NCBI RefSeq assembly: GCF_000004075.3
Contig: NC_026655.2
Location: 5,332,001-5,396,000, forward strand
Source of the DNA: Cucumis sativus
Lineage: Eukaryota; Streptophyta; Magnoliopsida; Cucurbitales; Cucurbitaceae
Direction: 5' to 3'
DNA length: 64,000 nt
Below the pieces are notes generated by a model. The model saw only the letters and a program-made list of their open reading frames with translations, had not been told where the DNA came from and did no database searches. Of this stretch, positions 25,000 through 36,772 are shown one piece after another. Every line of letters begins with the position of its first letter. Positions within the stretch are counted from its first letter, which is position 1. The position numbers and the translations under genes are program-made.

Positions 25000-26156
25000 T
25001 GTCACCGCACACTAACCTCATTCACGCGAAAAGATAATCAATACCCAATTCCCCATTGCTCAATTTAGTCTCAAATTTTCTTCTTACTTGCTTTGATCGT
25101 TGTTCTATCCTTTGTGTTTCTTGTGTTTCAGTTCATGTAACTTTGAACCATTTTCATCATTTTCCTTTTCTCTCTGCCTTTTTCCCACTTTGTGTGTCCT
25201 TTTTGTTCTTCTGAATAATGTAATATGGGGATTTAAGCCTTCTTGCTTTAATCTTTATCTGTTTGGTTGATGTTCATTTCATTGAAACTTCTGTTCTGAA
25301 GCCATATGTTTGTGTTTTCAATTATGGGTTCTCGCTAATCTTGCTGTTTCTAGTCGGTGGGACTGTTTTGTCAATGCCCATTTGCTTTTGGTTGGTCTAA
25401 AACGCTTAGAATGCAGTTTGGGAAAATGGGTTGTCGTTAATTATTGAAGTCTTACTTTTAAAAGCTGTTAATGCTCTTTTGATCTTTGTATCCAGTTTAG
25501 TTATCTTTAGGATGTAAATCCCTCCCACATTACCAAGATCTTCTTAGTTCGTTAGTTCTCGTTCATACTCTCTTGGGTGGAATTAGTTGACTGATACTCA
25601 GTAGATTAAAAATACAGTGATTTCAATTAGTTCGTTTTGATCTGAAATGATGAGAGATCGTTAGCGTAGATTAGCTTAATTGCAATGAAACATTCCACCC
25701 TTGTTTTTGTAATTGATGTGGAGTCAAGAGCTACGAGGCTCACTCCTTACTAATTCATTTTTTGATTTGTTCATTTGTTGCGGGCATTGATATACCCACC
25801 ATTCTTTACGAACACTCTTAAAGATGTAAAGTTCTGTTAACTTCATTCAACTTTGTAGCGTTCTTTAAGGTAACTATATGTATTACATTCAATTTTCCAA
25901 CCTCTTGTTCAATATCTACGAGAATCCAGAGTCCTTTGAATCTCTGTCCATAGGACATCTCGAACTATTAATTATGAAATTTTAACCATCATGTTGGCCT
26001 CTCGAGTCCTGTTAACTTGATCGTGGTTTAGCTTACATGTTACCACTTTGATTTGTCTCTTCAATGTTACTTCCACTCTCATACTCTTAATATCTGAAAA
26101 GAAAAGGGGGAAAATCCGCTCACAAACCTTCTTGTTCACAAAACATTCCACTCAAA
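25000..26156 (+). promoter_or_regulatory. Leader and upstream region of the boron transporter, with four ATGTAA minimal ORFs
   Basis: From about 25000 the base composition shifts to a pyrimidine-rich, less AT-biased sequence typical of a 5'-UTR, so the transcript probably starts near there. ATG followed directly by a TAA stop occurs at 25135-25140, 25218-25223, 25512-25517 and 25824-25829. In Arabidopsis NIP5;1 the AUGUAA element mediates boron-dependent ribosome stalling, and BOR1 is translationally repressed through its uORFs. A 5'-UTR intron probably removes part of this stretch, so which copies reach the mRNA is unknown. Confidence 0.5.
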
Positions 26157-29100
26157 ATGGAGGAAACATTTTTTCCATTTCGTGGGATTAAGAATGATAT
26201 AAGAGGAAGACTTCTGTGCTACAGACAGGATTGGACTGGTGGCTTTCGCACCGGTATCAGGTTTATTTCCTTATGACAAAAGATGATCTCTGCATAAACC
26301 TCCATTTTATTGCCTCAGCAAGTTAGAACTATATGTTTATGCGTGAGGTTTGTGTTTGTTAGGATCTTGGCCCCAACAACGTACATATTCTTTGCTTCAG
26401 CAATTCCGGTTATATCGTTTGGGGAGCAGCTAGAAAGGAACACGTGTATGGATACTTTTTGGGTTGCTGATATGATTTTTATGATTTTCAAACTTGTCAT
26501 AGTCTGCTCAGATATGTTTCTCTTTCATGTATGTCATAGATGGGACTCTAACTGCTGTACAAACTCTAGCATCAACAGCACTGTGTGGCATCATCCACTC
26601 AGTCTTTGGAGGACAACCTCTGCTCATCCTTGGCGTTGCTGAACCAACTGTTTTGATGTATACGTTCATGTTCGACTTTGCAAAGGACCGAAAGGAACTG
26701 GGGCAGGAACTATTCTTAGCCTGGACGGGATGGTATCTGTTTAATTTACTTTACCAGCTGTATAAATAGCAATATAAGAGATACATGTCTGGTGGCAACA
26801 AAAAAGCTGATCTTGTATTTTACTTTTCTGTCTTTACTAGGGTGTGTGTATGGACAGCCCTTTTGCTTTTTTTGCTAGCGGTGTTGGGTGCATGCTCCCT
26901 GATCAATAGGTTCACACGTGTTGCTGGAGAATTGTTTGGTCTGCTAATTGCCATGCTCTTCATGCAGCAGGCGATACGTGTGAGTAGCTTTGTGACAGTT
27001 AGTTGTGATACCTAAACCTCATTGTTAATTAGAAGAAATTGATAGTTGAATGTGTCTTGTGATCTTGATAAGAAATTCCAGCTTCTTGAGGAAGCTCCAA
27101 ATTTTGTTTCATAACGATTGTCTTGCATTCTGTTCAGAACAACTGCCATAGTCCAATGTACTATTTCCTTGTATAGGGTGTAGTGGAGGAATTCGGCATA
27201 CCCCAAAGGGAAAATCCTAATCAGGTGTCACTCCAAGCTCCCTGGCGCTTTGGCAATGGAATGTTTGCATTAGTGCTGTCCTTTGGGCTTCTGCTAACTG
27301 CCCTAAAAAGCCGCAAGGCTAGATCATGGCGCTATGGAACTGGTACAACCATACTGGCTCTTCTTTTGAAGTAAAAAATATATAACTTAGAAAATGTATG
27401 CTACATATACATAAAAATTTGAGGATACTTTTGGATAGTATGTTGTGTTTCTATGATGATTCTGGTATGAACCTGCCTTTTCTTATTTACTTTCCATCAT
27501 CATGCAAATATTGACTTGATTTAGAATTTTTCTTCTGAAATATGATCTAAAATGTAGGTTGCCTACGTGGCTTTATCGCTGATTATGGAGTTCCACTTAT
27601 GGTGCTCATATGGACAGCTTTATCTTACATTCCAGTCAACAATGTACCACTTGGGATCCCAAGAAGGCTTTTCAGTCCCAATCCATGGTCTCAGGGTGCA
27701 TACTCTAATTGGACAGTTATAAAGGTTTGTCATATTTTGCTCATATCTAAGTTTCTGAAAGCAAAGCCATGCACTTATATATCTCCAGTGGCATGTCTTG
27801 ATAATTACTCTTTTGACTATCCAGGAAATGTTGAGAGTGCCTCCATTGTATATAGTTGGAGCATTCATACCAGCAACCATGATAGCAGTTCTTTACTACT
27901 TTGATCACAGTGTTGCATCTCAACTTGCCCAACAGAAAGAGTTTAATTTGAAAAAACCAGCTTCTTATCATTATGATCTTCTTCTCCTAGGTTTCCTTGT
28001 AAGCTGTCTCAAGGAAATATCATATTTCCTCTTCTTTCCCCTTTTTACTGCAAATTTCATGGCTCCATAGAGGGTTTTGGCTCCAATAGTTGCTATCTGA
28101 TGTATTGGGAAAAGTTAACCATCTCAATAGAAACTCTCTCTCTTCTCAGGTTATTCTGTGTGGACTTATTGGCATACCACCTGCCAATGGTGTAATTCCT
28201 CAGTCTCCTATGCACACGAAAAGCTTAGCTACCCTCAAACATCAGGTAATACCTTCAAGAGATATCTGATTTTATATGCATTTACTCATTTTCTCTTCGT
28301 TCAACTTTGGAAGTATAGAACTTTACATCCAGTAGTCATTATGAACCTCTCTTTCTGAATGTATGTATGCATAATTCATCCCTTTTATTGCTGAGATCTC
28401 GGCTTCACTATTTTCTGGCTCATGGGGTGTTGGATTATGTTTGACAATCAACTTTCTTTTCGTATATCTTGACTGCATCTCCTTTCCTCTGAATGTCATG
28501 ATCAACTTGTGCAATTTCTACGAGTGTAATCACTCTAAAATGTGATGTAATTACACGAGTATAAACTTCTTTGTAACGTGAAATCTAAACAAATTGGTTA
28601 TGTTTTGTTTCTTTTAAAATAGCTCTTGCGAAGCAAGCTGGTAGCAGCAGCACGACAAAGTTTCCGTAAAAATTCAAATTTAAGTCAGTTTTACCAGAAC
28701 ATGCAAGAGGCATACAACGGGATGCAGACTCCTTTAATTTATCAAAATCCACCAGTTGCGGTAATGATGATCATTTGGAATACACTTTGTGTTGTTCTCA
28801 CTTTCTTATTTAATCTCACATGTTCTGTCTTCAACAGGGGCTGAAGGAGTTGAAGGATTCCACCATCCAACTAGCTTCAAGAACTGGCTACATTGATGCA
28901 CCTGTTGATGAAACCGTTTTTGATGTGGACAAAGATATTGATGATCTTCTGCCAGTAGAAGTTAAAGAACAACGTCTCAGCAATTTGCTTCAGGCAGTAA
29001 TGGTTGGTGGTTGTGTTGCTGCTATGCCTCTTTTAAAGAAGATCCCAACTTCGGTTCTTTGGGGTTACTTTGCTTTCATGGCAATTGAGAGCTTGCCTGG

Positions 29101-30605
29101 AAATCAATTCTGGGAAAGGATTTTACTGCTTTTCACTGCTCCGAACCGAAGATACAAGTTAGTCAACATTCATATGCACACACTTTATTAATCTTGTTGT
29201 CACAACACTTTGAGTATACCCCCGAACTCCCCACCCTCTATCCCTGAAAATATCATGACATAGATAATAAAACAAAATTAAAAACCTCCAGATGGAACAC
29301 CACAACAATGCATTGATGAACCCCAAGGTAGAATTAACCAAACAGGACATGTCAAAGGAAAACATTTCCATCTATTCTGTCGCTATAATCTATGAAAATG
29401 GGACACTGATTTTTTCCATACTATTGTTGTTGACCAAAAGTTTGATCAGTAATTTATTTAATTTTCAGGGTGCTGGAGGAATATCATGCAACCTTTCTAG
29501 AAACTGTCCCCTTCAAAACAATTGCCACTTTCACCTTGTTTCAGACAGTATATTTGCTGATGTGTTTTGGTTTAACCTGGATTCCAATTGCTGGTGTTCT
29601 TTTTCCATTGTTGATCATGCTTCTTGTCCCTGTGCGGCAGTATTTGCTTCCCAAGTTCTTCAAAGGTGCTCATCTCCAGGACTTGGATGCTGCTGAATAT
29701 GAGGAAGCTCCTGCAATCGCTTTTAATCCATCATTCGAAGTAAGCAGTCAAAACTCTCTGTTTGTTCTAGTTAAATCTGTTGATCATCTTACTTCAAGTA
29801 ATGCTTAAGATTATTGGATAAACATGGTTTCATCTCAAAACCAGGCTTTAATAATAAGAGAAGTAATAACTCATGTGTCTTACAATGATCGTGAGGCCTT
29901 TTATCTTTTCAGTGTGAAATACTATAGTTCTTCAAAATGGTGCTTCTTTAGGTTCATTAGTTTTGGATCGGATCCCAAATTATTTTTATTAAATACCCAT
30001 TTGGATTTCATGGACTCAGTTTGAGGTGTCATCTTAAACTTAATTGGCGATGAGTAGAGTAACAGTATCTTATCAAACTTGTGAGGCTGCTCCATTGTTT
30101 CAATGTGAGATCCTTGACAGAGATGTCCTCATATCTAAAAGTCTGAATAACACTGCGAAGTTTTAACATAGAAGCACATAATCATCCTGTTAAATAGTAG
30201 TGTATGTGGAGCAAAAACAATCACTTCATTCCATTCCATTTTTTATCATATGAAAGGATGTCTGAACTCAATATAATGTTTCTCCTCTTTGTTACTTTTC
30301 AGGATCGAATGGGAAGAACTCCCAATATTGATGATGGTGAAATACTTGACGAGATGATCACAAGAAGCCGTGGCGAGATTCGACGTACGCCAAGTTCAAA
30401 AGTGACAAGCTCATCCCCAACTACTCTAGAGGGCATCAAATCAATCTATAGTCCACAGATACCACAGAAACTTTATAGTCCAAGAATCAATGAGCTGAGA
30501 AGGGAGAGAAGTTCTTTATCTCCTGGAAAAGGACTTGATTTCAAGCTAAATGGCAGTCCTAGTCCTAGTGAAGAGCCAGGGCCAGGACCTTCTTTTAGAA
30601 ATTAG
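26157..30605 (+). CDS. BOR1: BOR1-type borate exporter (SLC4-like boron transporter)
   Basis: BOR proteins are plasma-membrane borate exporters of the SLC4/bicarbonate-transporter fold that load boron into xylem. Coding exons: 26157-26260, 26363-26445, 26540-26732, 26841-26979, 27177-27342, 27558-27724, 27825-27998, 28150-28245, 28623-28760, 28838-29157, 29469-29739 and 30303-30605. They sum to 718 codons with the stop (717 residues; Arabidopsis BOR1 is 704 by my recollection). Landmarks are [102 protein letters not shown] and [10 protein letters not shown]. The central loop has a YxxPhi sorting motif, YQNM. The sequence follows the BOR1/BOR2 branch rather than the shorter BOR4-like one. Residue 63 is Tyr where other plant BORs I recall have Asp. 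Assignment to BOR1 rather than a close paralogue is moderate. Confidence 0.95.
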
Positions 30606-33600
30606 CATTTGTAAGTGGTACTTTTTTTTCTTAGTTTTCATATTGTTGTTAATTGTGTTCGAGAGGCCTTTTAGCGTTGCTTTGTTGCAGATAAGTGTCA
30701 GTTCTTATGGGTATTTTCTCCCCCCCTTTTTTTTCTTTTTTTAAATAAAACTAAGGAAGAACATAAATATATTGTTTATGTAGCTTTGTTATATAGAAAG
30801 TATCTGAATGTTTAAAAAAGGTGTTTATCTTATGATGTTATTTTCTTCCATTATTATTAGCTTTGTTCCCCTCATTTGATCATGTGATTTGTGCATTCTT
30901 CAATTTAAGAAAAGCAGATATATGTTATAATAAAGGTTAAATTATGCGAATAGCTCTACAAGTCGTTGTATGTTTTAATATTATTGAAATGGCTAAAAGA
31001 AACTTTGAAGAGTTCGTCCTTCGTTCAAACAATTAACAATTAATGAAAGAAAAGGTGAAATGACAGTCTTGAAAACATCTTTGTTGTTTTCTTGGCCAAC
31101 ATGTATGTGGAGTGAGTGGTTTTTAAAATAATATTCTCGACAAAAATTAGGTCCAGCAATGGCTTAAAATATATATTATTATAGTTACGAACCGAAAAGT
31201 TTAAACAACAAGTCGATATTTTGAATATAAATGAGTGTGTACAACATTATTTCTAGCCGATTGTTTTCTAAGATTATCGTTTTTAGTTGATTGCTCTGGA
31301 AAAAGAATTAAAATTTAATAGAAAGAATAATAAAAATGGAGAAAGAAAACACAATTCTCCCCCACAAAAAACATTATTATAATTGAATTTTTACTTCGTA
31401 TTATGAATTGACTAGACATTCATCCATGATAATTACAATTAAACATCAAGATCGATGTCAATTTAAAAAATGGGATTCTTGAAATTAACAATGAAAAACA
31501 AAAGTGGTATCGAATCTATGTGAATTTAAAATTTGGAATAATGGGTTTTGATTACATTTTGATACGAATGGACAAGTTGTATATAAAGCCAAAGCCAAAG
31601 CCAAAATGGTTTCACACTCCAATTTCCACTCTTTCATTATTTATACTTTAAATCCCATAGTTCGCTGCCCAAAGCTGAGTGATAAAGTAAAAACAATTTG
31701 CCTCTAAGTGCTTTTGTTTTCCTTCACTTTTTAAGTTTCAAAATTTTACATTTTTAGATTTTTTCCGTATATCCTCCATCCTTAGAATTAATTTTTTAAT
31801 AATTTTTATTATGTTAAAATTACCAATTTATCAATGATATGAAAATTAAGCTAAAAGAAAGTCACCTATTTAATGAAATGTTTCCAAGTATGGCCTCACA
31901 CCCATGAACCATACAATCATTTTGTTCAACATAATGCATTCAACTGTATCTTTTAACCAAAAACCTTCCCGGAAACAACCACTACTCTACTACACAACTT
32001 TGATTTAAAGAACACATTTTATAATATATTATAAAATTATATGTCGATATTATATCAAAATGTAAAAATCGATAATTTAATGAAAGCACTTGTCTCCATT
32101 AACCCCTACATAGATCTACCGATGTACATATGCTATTTTCTTTATTTTCATAGAAAATATAGTCAATAATGGTGGACTAAAAATACTTAGAAGCAACTCG
32201 GAACATTACTTATCTTGTGTAATCCTTCAATTTAATCAAATTTATCGTGAGACAAATAATTTTTTGTTTTGTTTTTTATATAATATTTTAATTATTTATT
32301 TGATTCGAGAAAAAAAAAAAAAAAGACACGAACATGGCTATATCATAGATACACTCAAGTATTGCCCTTTACTCCCTCACTATAGTAACATGGTATGTGT
32401 CATCTCCCAAAGAAAAGGGAAGAAAAAGAAGGTTACATGTGTTATGTTTTCTATGAACATATATTTTCAAGGTTGCATGAGTTTAAGAATTATTTCCTTC
32501 TTATTGTTTGTCTTTTAAGTACGAGGTGGGGATTAAGAAAGGCTAAAAATTAAATAGCCTCAAATACAGGTCATATATTATAACCAAATTAAGTAACTTG
32601 TAATCATAGCTGTGAATCATTAATTCACCTTATTAATCTTTTTGTTATTGGAGAAATTAATTAGATAAAACCACCACATGTGAGGATGTGTGTATATATA
32701 TATATATACATTCTTACATGTAGAATATTTAAGTGTTGTTATGATTTATGAGACCGTTGTCGTTGTAAGAAAACAAATGGTCCAATTCTTTTACGGGTCA
32801 ATTCCACACTGCGTGGTACCTTACCATTATTAATTTAGGTACATACAACCATATTAGTTAGCATAATGCTTTTACTATTAAACTTAGGACTAAAAGTTCG
32901 ACTATCTTATCCCACAAATTGTTTTTTCTATTAAAAAAATATTTTAGGCCATGTAATACAACCGCTTTTAAATTGAAAACTTGGTTTGGAGTAACCTTTA
33001 AAATGCTAAAAAAAATTAAAGTTAAAAAGCATTTTAATTTGAACCCTTAAAAGGTCGAAAATCATAAATCTTTCTAATTAACTAAAAGAAAAAAGAAGAA
33101 GTTGATGAATATTCCGAACCATCGCAATAATGATGAAGAAGCAAAAAGATAACCCAAATACCTTTGCTTGCACAATAGTGAAACCGAAATAGTCCCCACC
33201 CCACCAAAACGAGTCCAATATAAAAATCTTCAAACCACATCACGGGCTTCTCTTAGAAATTACCAAACTTACTTTGAATCTGTATTCAATGATGTTAATG
33301 GAAGTAGTAGGCACTACAGACTTACAGTACTAAAGATTTTCTTAACATTTAGGGCATAGGTGAATCGTGTGGTTATTGCTAGTGAATTGAAATGGGCACA
33401 AGACTGTCTAGAAGGAATGAAGATGACTTTATCCACAAAGAATAAAAAGTCATCCTGAAGCACAGAAATAGTACAAAACTGAAATTAAACAAAACCCGTA
33501 ACAGTTTGTTTTCTACAAGAGGAGATTGCATTGCAACTACAAACAAATCTTTGATGGATTTTTTTTTTTTTTCCGACATGGATAGCAACTACCAACTTAC

Positions 33601-33626
33601 CGAGGCAAAATTTCATGGGGGGTTTT
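30606..33626. other. Convergent intergenic region between BOR and PPT
   Basis: The two 3'-UTRs lie at its ends. The middle is AT-rich, with a short GCCAAA triplicate near 31590 and a (TA)n tract at 32692-32708. I see no exon or RNA gene. Confidence 0.55.
30744..30749 (+). terminator. Possible AATAAA polyadenylation signal of the boron transporter
   Basis: AATAAA lies 139 bp after the stop codon, behind a long C/T-run. Plant signals are loose, so this is only a candidate. Confidence 0.3.
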
Positions 33627-36600
33627 TTAAGCTGTCTTCGGCTTAGCTTTGATGCGCTTAACCCTCGAATAGAGGAAAACCCCAGCAAGAGCTATTCCAG
33701 TGCCTGTATTAAATCCAAGAACAAGTAATGTAAGGCAACAAGGAGTATTTTGACAGACATATTCATAAACAGAGAAGATTGAGGGAAATTAATATTACCA
33801 ATAGAGTTGATTGGAGAAACAGGTGTTTGGAAGAAGATAACGGAGCTCACGATGACCACAACACGCTTTACACAATTGCCTACCGAGTGGGTAACGGGCG
33901 ATACTCTTTGCAATATCATGTAAGAAACCTGTAAAAGTTACCCCCCCAATGGCGGTCAGTGAAAACTTATCATTATGCCATCTTTAGACCAGAATACACT
34001 AAATGTTCCCAGCAGCGCGCTCCAAATTGTCTAAATATTGCAGAGAACTACAACATATATTCCTTTTATGAAAATATTAGATATTTTCTTAAATTTCCAA
34101 AGTTATATTAAAAGACAGATAGTAAAACTAAAAAATAAAAGGTCAAAATGCAATCTAAATTCACTAGTGAAATTAGAAATCTTACCTGTTGGTAAGCATG
34201 GAAACAAAGGGCAGCTAGAAGAGACCTAGTGTATAGTTGATTCATGTTCAATCCCTGGAATGACAAAAATTACATTGAATATCAAGATATAAAACTAAAG
34301 GAAACCTCGACTGAAGTTTGCTTATTGAATTACTCACAGCTGATTGAATGTATGCAGGAGTGAACTTGACACCTTCCATGAAGATGGCCACAGGGGTTAG
34401 TAAGAAAAAGGACATGACTGTTATAATTGAAAAGAGGGTGATGTTGTCCATCGAATCCTGTTTCAAGAACAAAATGTTGTTACTTTAACCATTCCCTAAC
34501 GCAAATACAGAAATTTGCTATGAACAATATTTTCTCCTCTATTGGTTGAAGAAGAACAGGAGTTCCAAATCGATACAACAGCTAACAGAAGCACAGATAA
34601 TCATAAACATAAAGATGTATCTGTAGTGCTTACCTCTTTTTTCACCATGACCTTTTTGCTAAGAACATTACGAGATTGATTGGTCACATTAGATGCCATT
34701 GCGCTCGAAAATCCGGCCCTTTTACAAGAAATATGATATATTAGAAAAGTAATCCATATTTCAATAATCTACTTAAAAAGTAGACATGACTATAGATATG
34801 CTAAAACACTCATCTTACCAGTTGAAGGAGGCCTCAGTGGCAGATGCCAATGCAACACCACCAACGATTGGCAGAAGGGATAAAATGACCCATGGAGTAG
34901 GAGTCTGACACAAATACAAATGTCAGAGTTAAGACACTACCAACAATAGCCTTAAGGGATGCAACAACACCAGCGTTTTTCTCATGATTTTAACAGGTTA
35001 ATTCTTGGCTCAAGCATAAAAACCACTAGAACATTTAATCACTGAAATTCAGGGCTAACAATGTTCTAATTTGGCCAAGAATACAAGCACGTGGTACAAA
35101 AATAAATAATTAATCAAGGAGTGACAGCGTATAAGAATACCTCTCCAAGAAACATTGCTGACAGGACAACTGAAAAAAATGGCTCCATGGCTTTGATTGT
35201 GTGAGTGAACGATACTGCCACTTTCCCAAGACTCATATTTGTGAAAAGATTTCCCAATGTGTGAACAATTGCCAACGGCAGAATAGCAGCAAGCTGTTCA
35301 GGTTTAAAGAAATCAAAACCTTATAACAAAAAAAATTGAATACGAAACAGTTACCTCAATGAAACTTCATTAGTCCAAACAAGTTTCACGTCAACCAGGT
35401 TTCTAAAACCTGAAAGGGGGGAAAATTACTGATTACCTGAGCACCACTAATCTTTGGTTTTTTGTAGAGATTAAGTCCCCACATGAGGAGAACAAGTACA
35501 GTGCCCACAGCAAATTGAACTCCGGTGACAGTTACAGGGAATGGATACACTTTGAGAACCTGTGAGCAAGTAGAGTCAGGTCATCCATTATCAGCGTTCT
35601 CAACTCCAAAAGAAGCTACCATTTCAGTTCACGTTGATCAATACATAGCAAGTTGAGAGTTGGAAGTTGAAATAAAAGAGTATGTAAAACAGTTGCAGGA
35701 AATATTGAAGGAGCAATTTACTGAATCAGACACCAAAGATCAATTCTGAAGTCTGCTGATTGTTAGTATTTGCAGCGGGAAAATTGCTGTGAAGGTTATA
35801 ATACGACTTTCAAGAATCAACAAACGAGCAAGAGCTTAATCATACCTAATCGTTCGTCCTCTTTTTGTCTCTCATAAAAAAATAATAAAAAAGAAAAGAA
35901 AAGAGACCTTCACTTGAAATATCATATTCATACGGATCTACTAAGACAGTTTGATCTTACATCTTCATGAGAACAACTCTTAATCTACCTCGTTGAAGTA
36001 TGAAATTATCGGAAATGAACGGGAAAAATTGGCGTCGATATCTTATAAGAAAAACTCCTAGATAAATCCTCGTACAAGAATGTTCATCTAGAGAAATACT
36101 GAATATAATAAAAGAAACACATGTAACAACATGCTCGTGCGTATATGATTGATTATGAAGATAATTTAACCATAAGAATAACTTTCTTTTTTCGCTAAAA
36201 GATCCACATACGGAACATAATCGATGCTCGGTTTCTCGTTGTACAGGCATTTCATGCAAATCGATCAAAATAACCACGAAATTCCAACAACCGTACCATA
36301 CATAATCCACAAACACCGTAAAATTTCAAAGAAGAAGAAGAATAAGACACCTAACCTGCTTATTGTAGATGTTAAAGTAGATGTTGAAAAGGTACCATAA
36401 GCCAAACAACAACCCGAGCTCCAACGTTTTCATTAAGCTTCCGCCATCACTCGCAGACTCTTCTGAGCTATCCGGCACCGCAGTAGCCTGAACCTTGAAG
36501 TGACTCGCATCGGAATCCGAAGCAAGCGAGGGTACACCACTCCATGGCCGGAGTTTGGATGACGAAAAAGGAGATGAAGAGAGAGTCCAAGATCGGCGGG

Positions 36601-36772
36601 GCCAAGAGGAAGGGATGCCAACATTGTTAAGGTCTCCAAGATCTCTGGAATTTGTGGAAGACGAAGAAGATAACCGAATTGAGTTGGAGGGAGAAGTGAA
36701 GGAGGAAGTATGAGGCCGGCGAGGCTTGAGAAGAGGAAGAGAAGAGGAGAAGGTGAACGCAGAGCTCTGCAT
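33627..36772 (-). CDS. PPT1: Plastid phosphoenolpyruvate/phosphate translocator
   Basis: This inner-envelope antiporter imports PEP into plastids in exchange for phosphate, feeding the shikimate pathway. Coding exons: 36356-36772, 35437-35559, 35141-35293, 34819-34904, 34634-34718, 34338-34457, 34186-34254, 33799-33928 and 33627-33703. They sum to 420 codons with the stop (419 residues). Residues 1 to about 105 form a Ser/Pro/Arg-rich transit peptide starting [20 protein letters not shown], then [10 protein letters not shown]. The carrier begins at [73 protein letters not shown] and [19 protein letters not shown] follow. The end is basic (RIKAKPKTA). The N-terminal start and the PEP-type sequence point to PPT1 rather than TPT, GPT or XPT; separation from PPT2 rests on memory. 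Confidence 0.95.

Noticed and set aside
26527..26539. Alternative BOR exon 3 start two bases earlier, to restore Asp63
   Set aside because: It would need an intron ending in AT; the GT-AG reading is canonical and keeps the whole 717-residue frame, so the Tyr reading was kept and reported as a finding.
35957..36316. 119-codon minus-strand open frame in the PPT gene
   Set aside because: It lies wholly inside PPT intron 1, upstream of the in-frame exon 2, with no homology.
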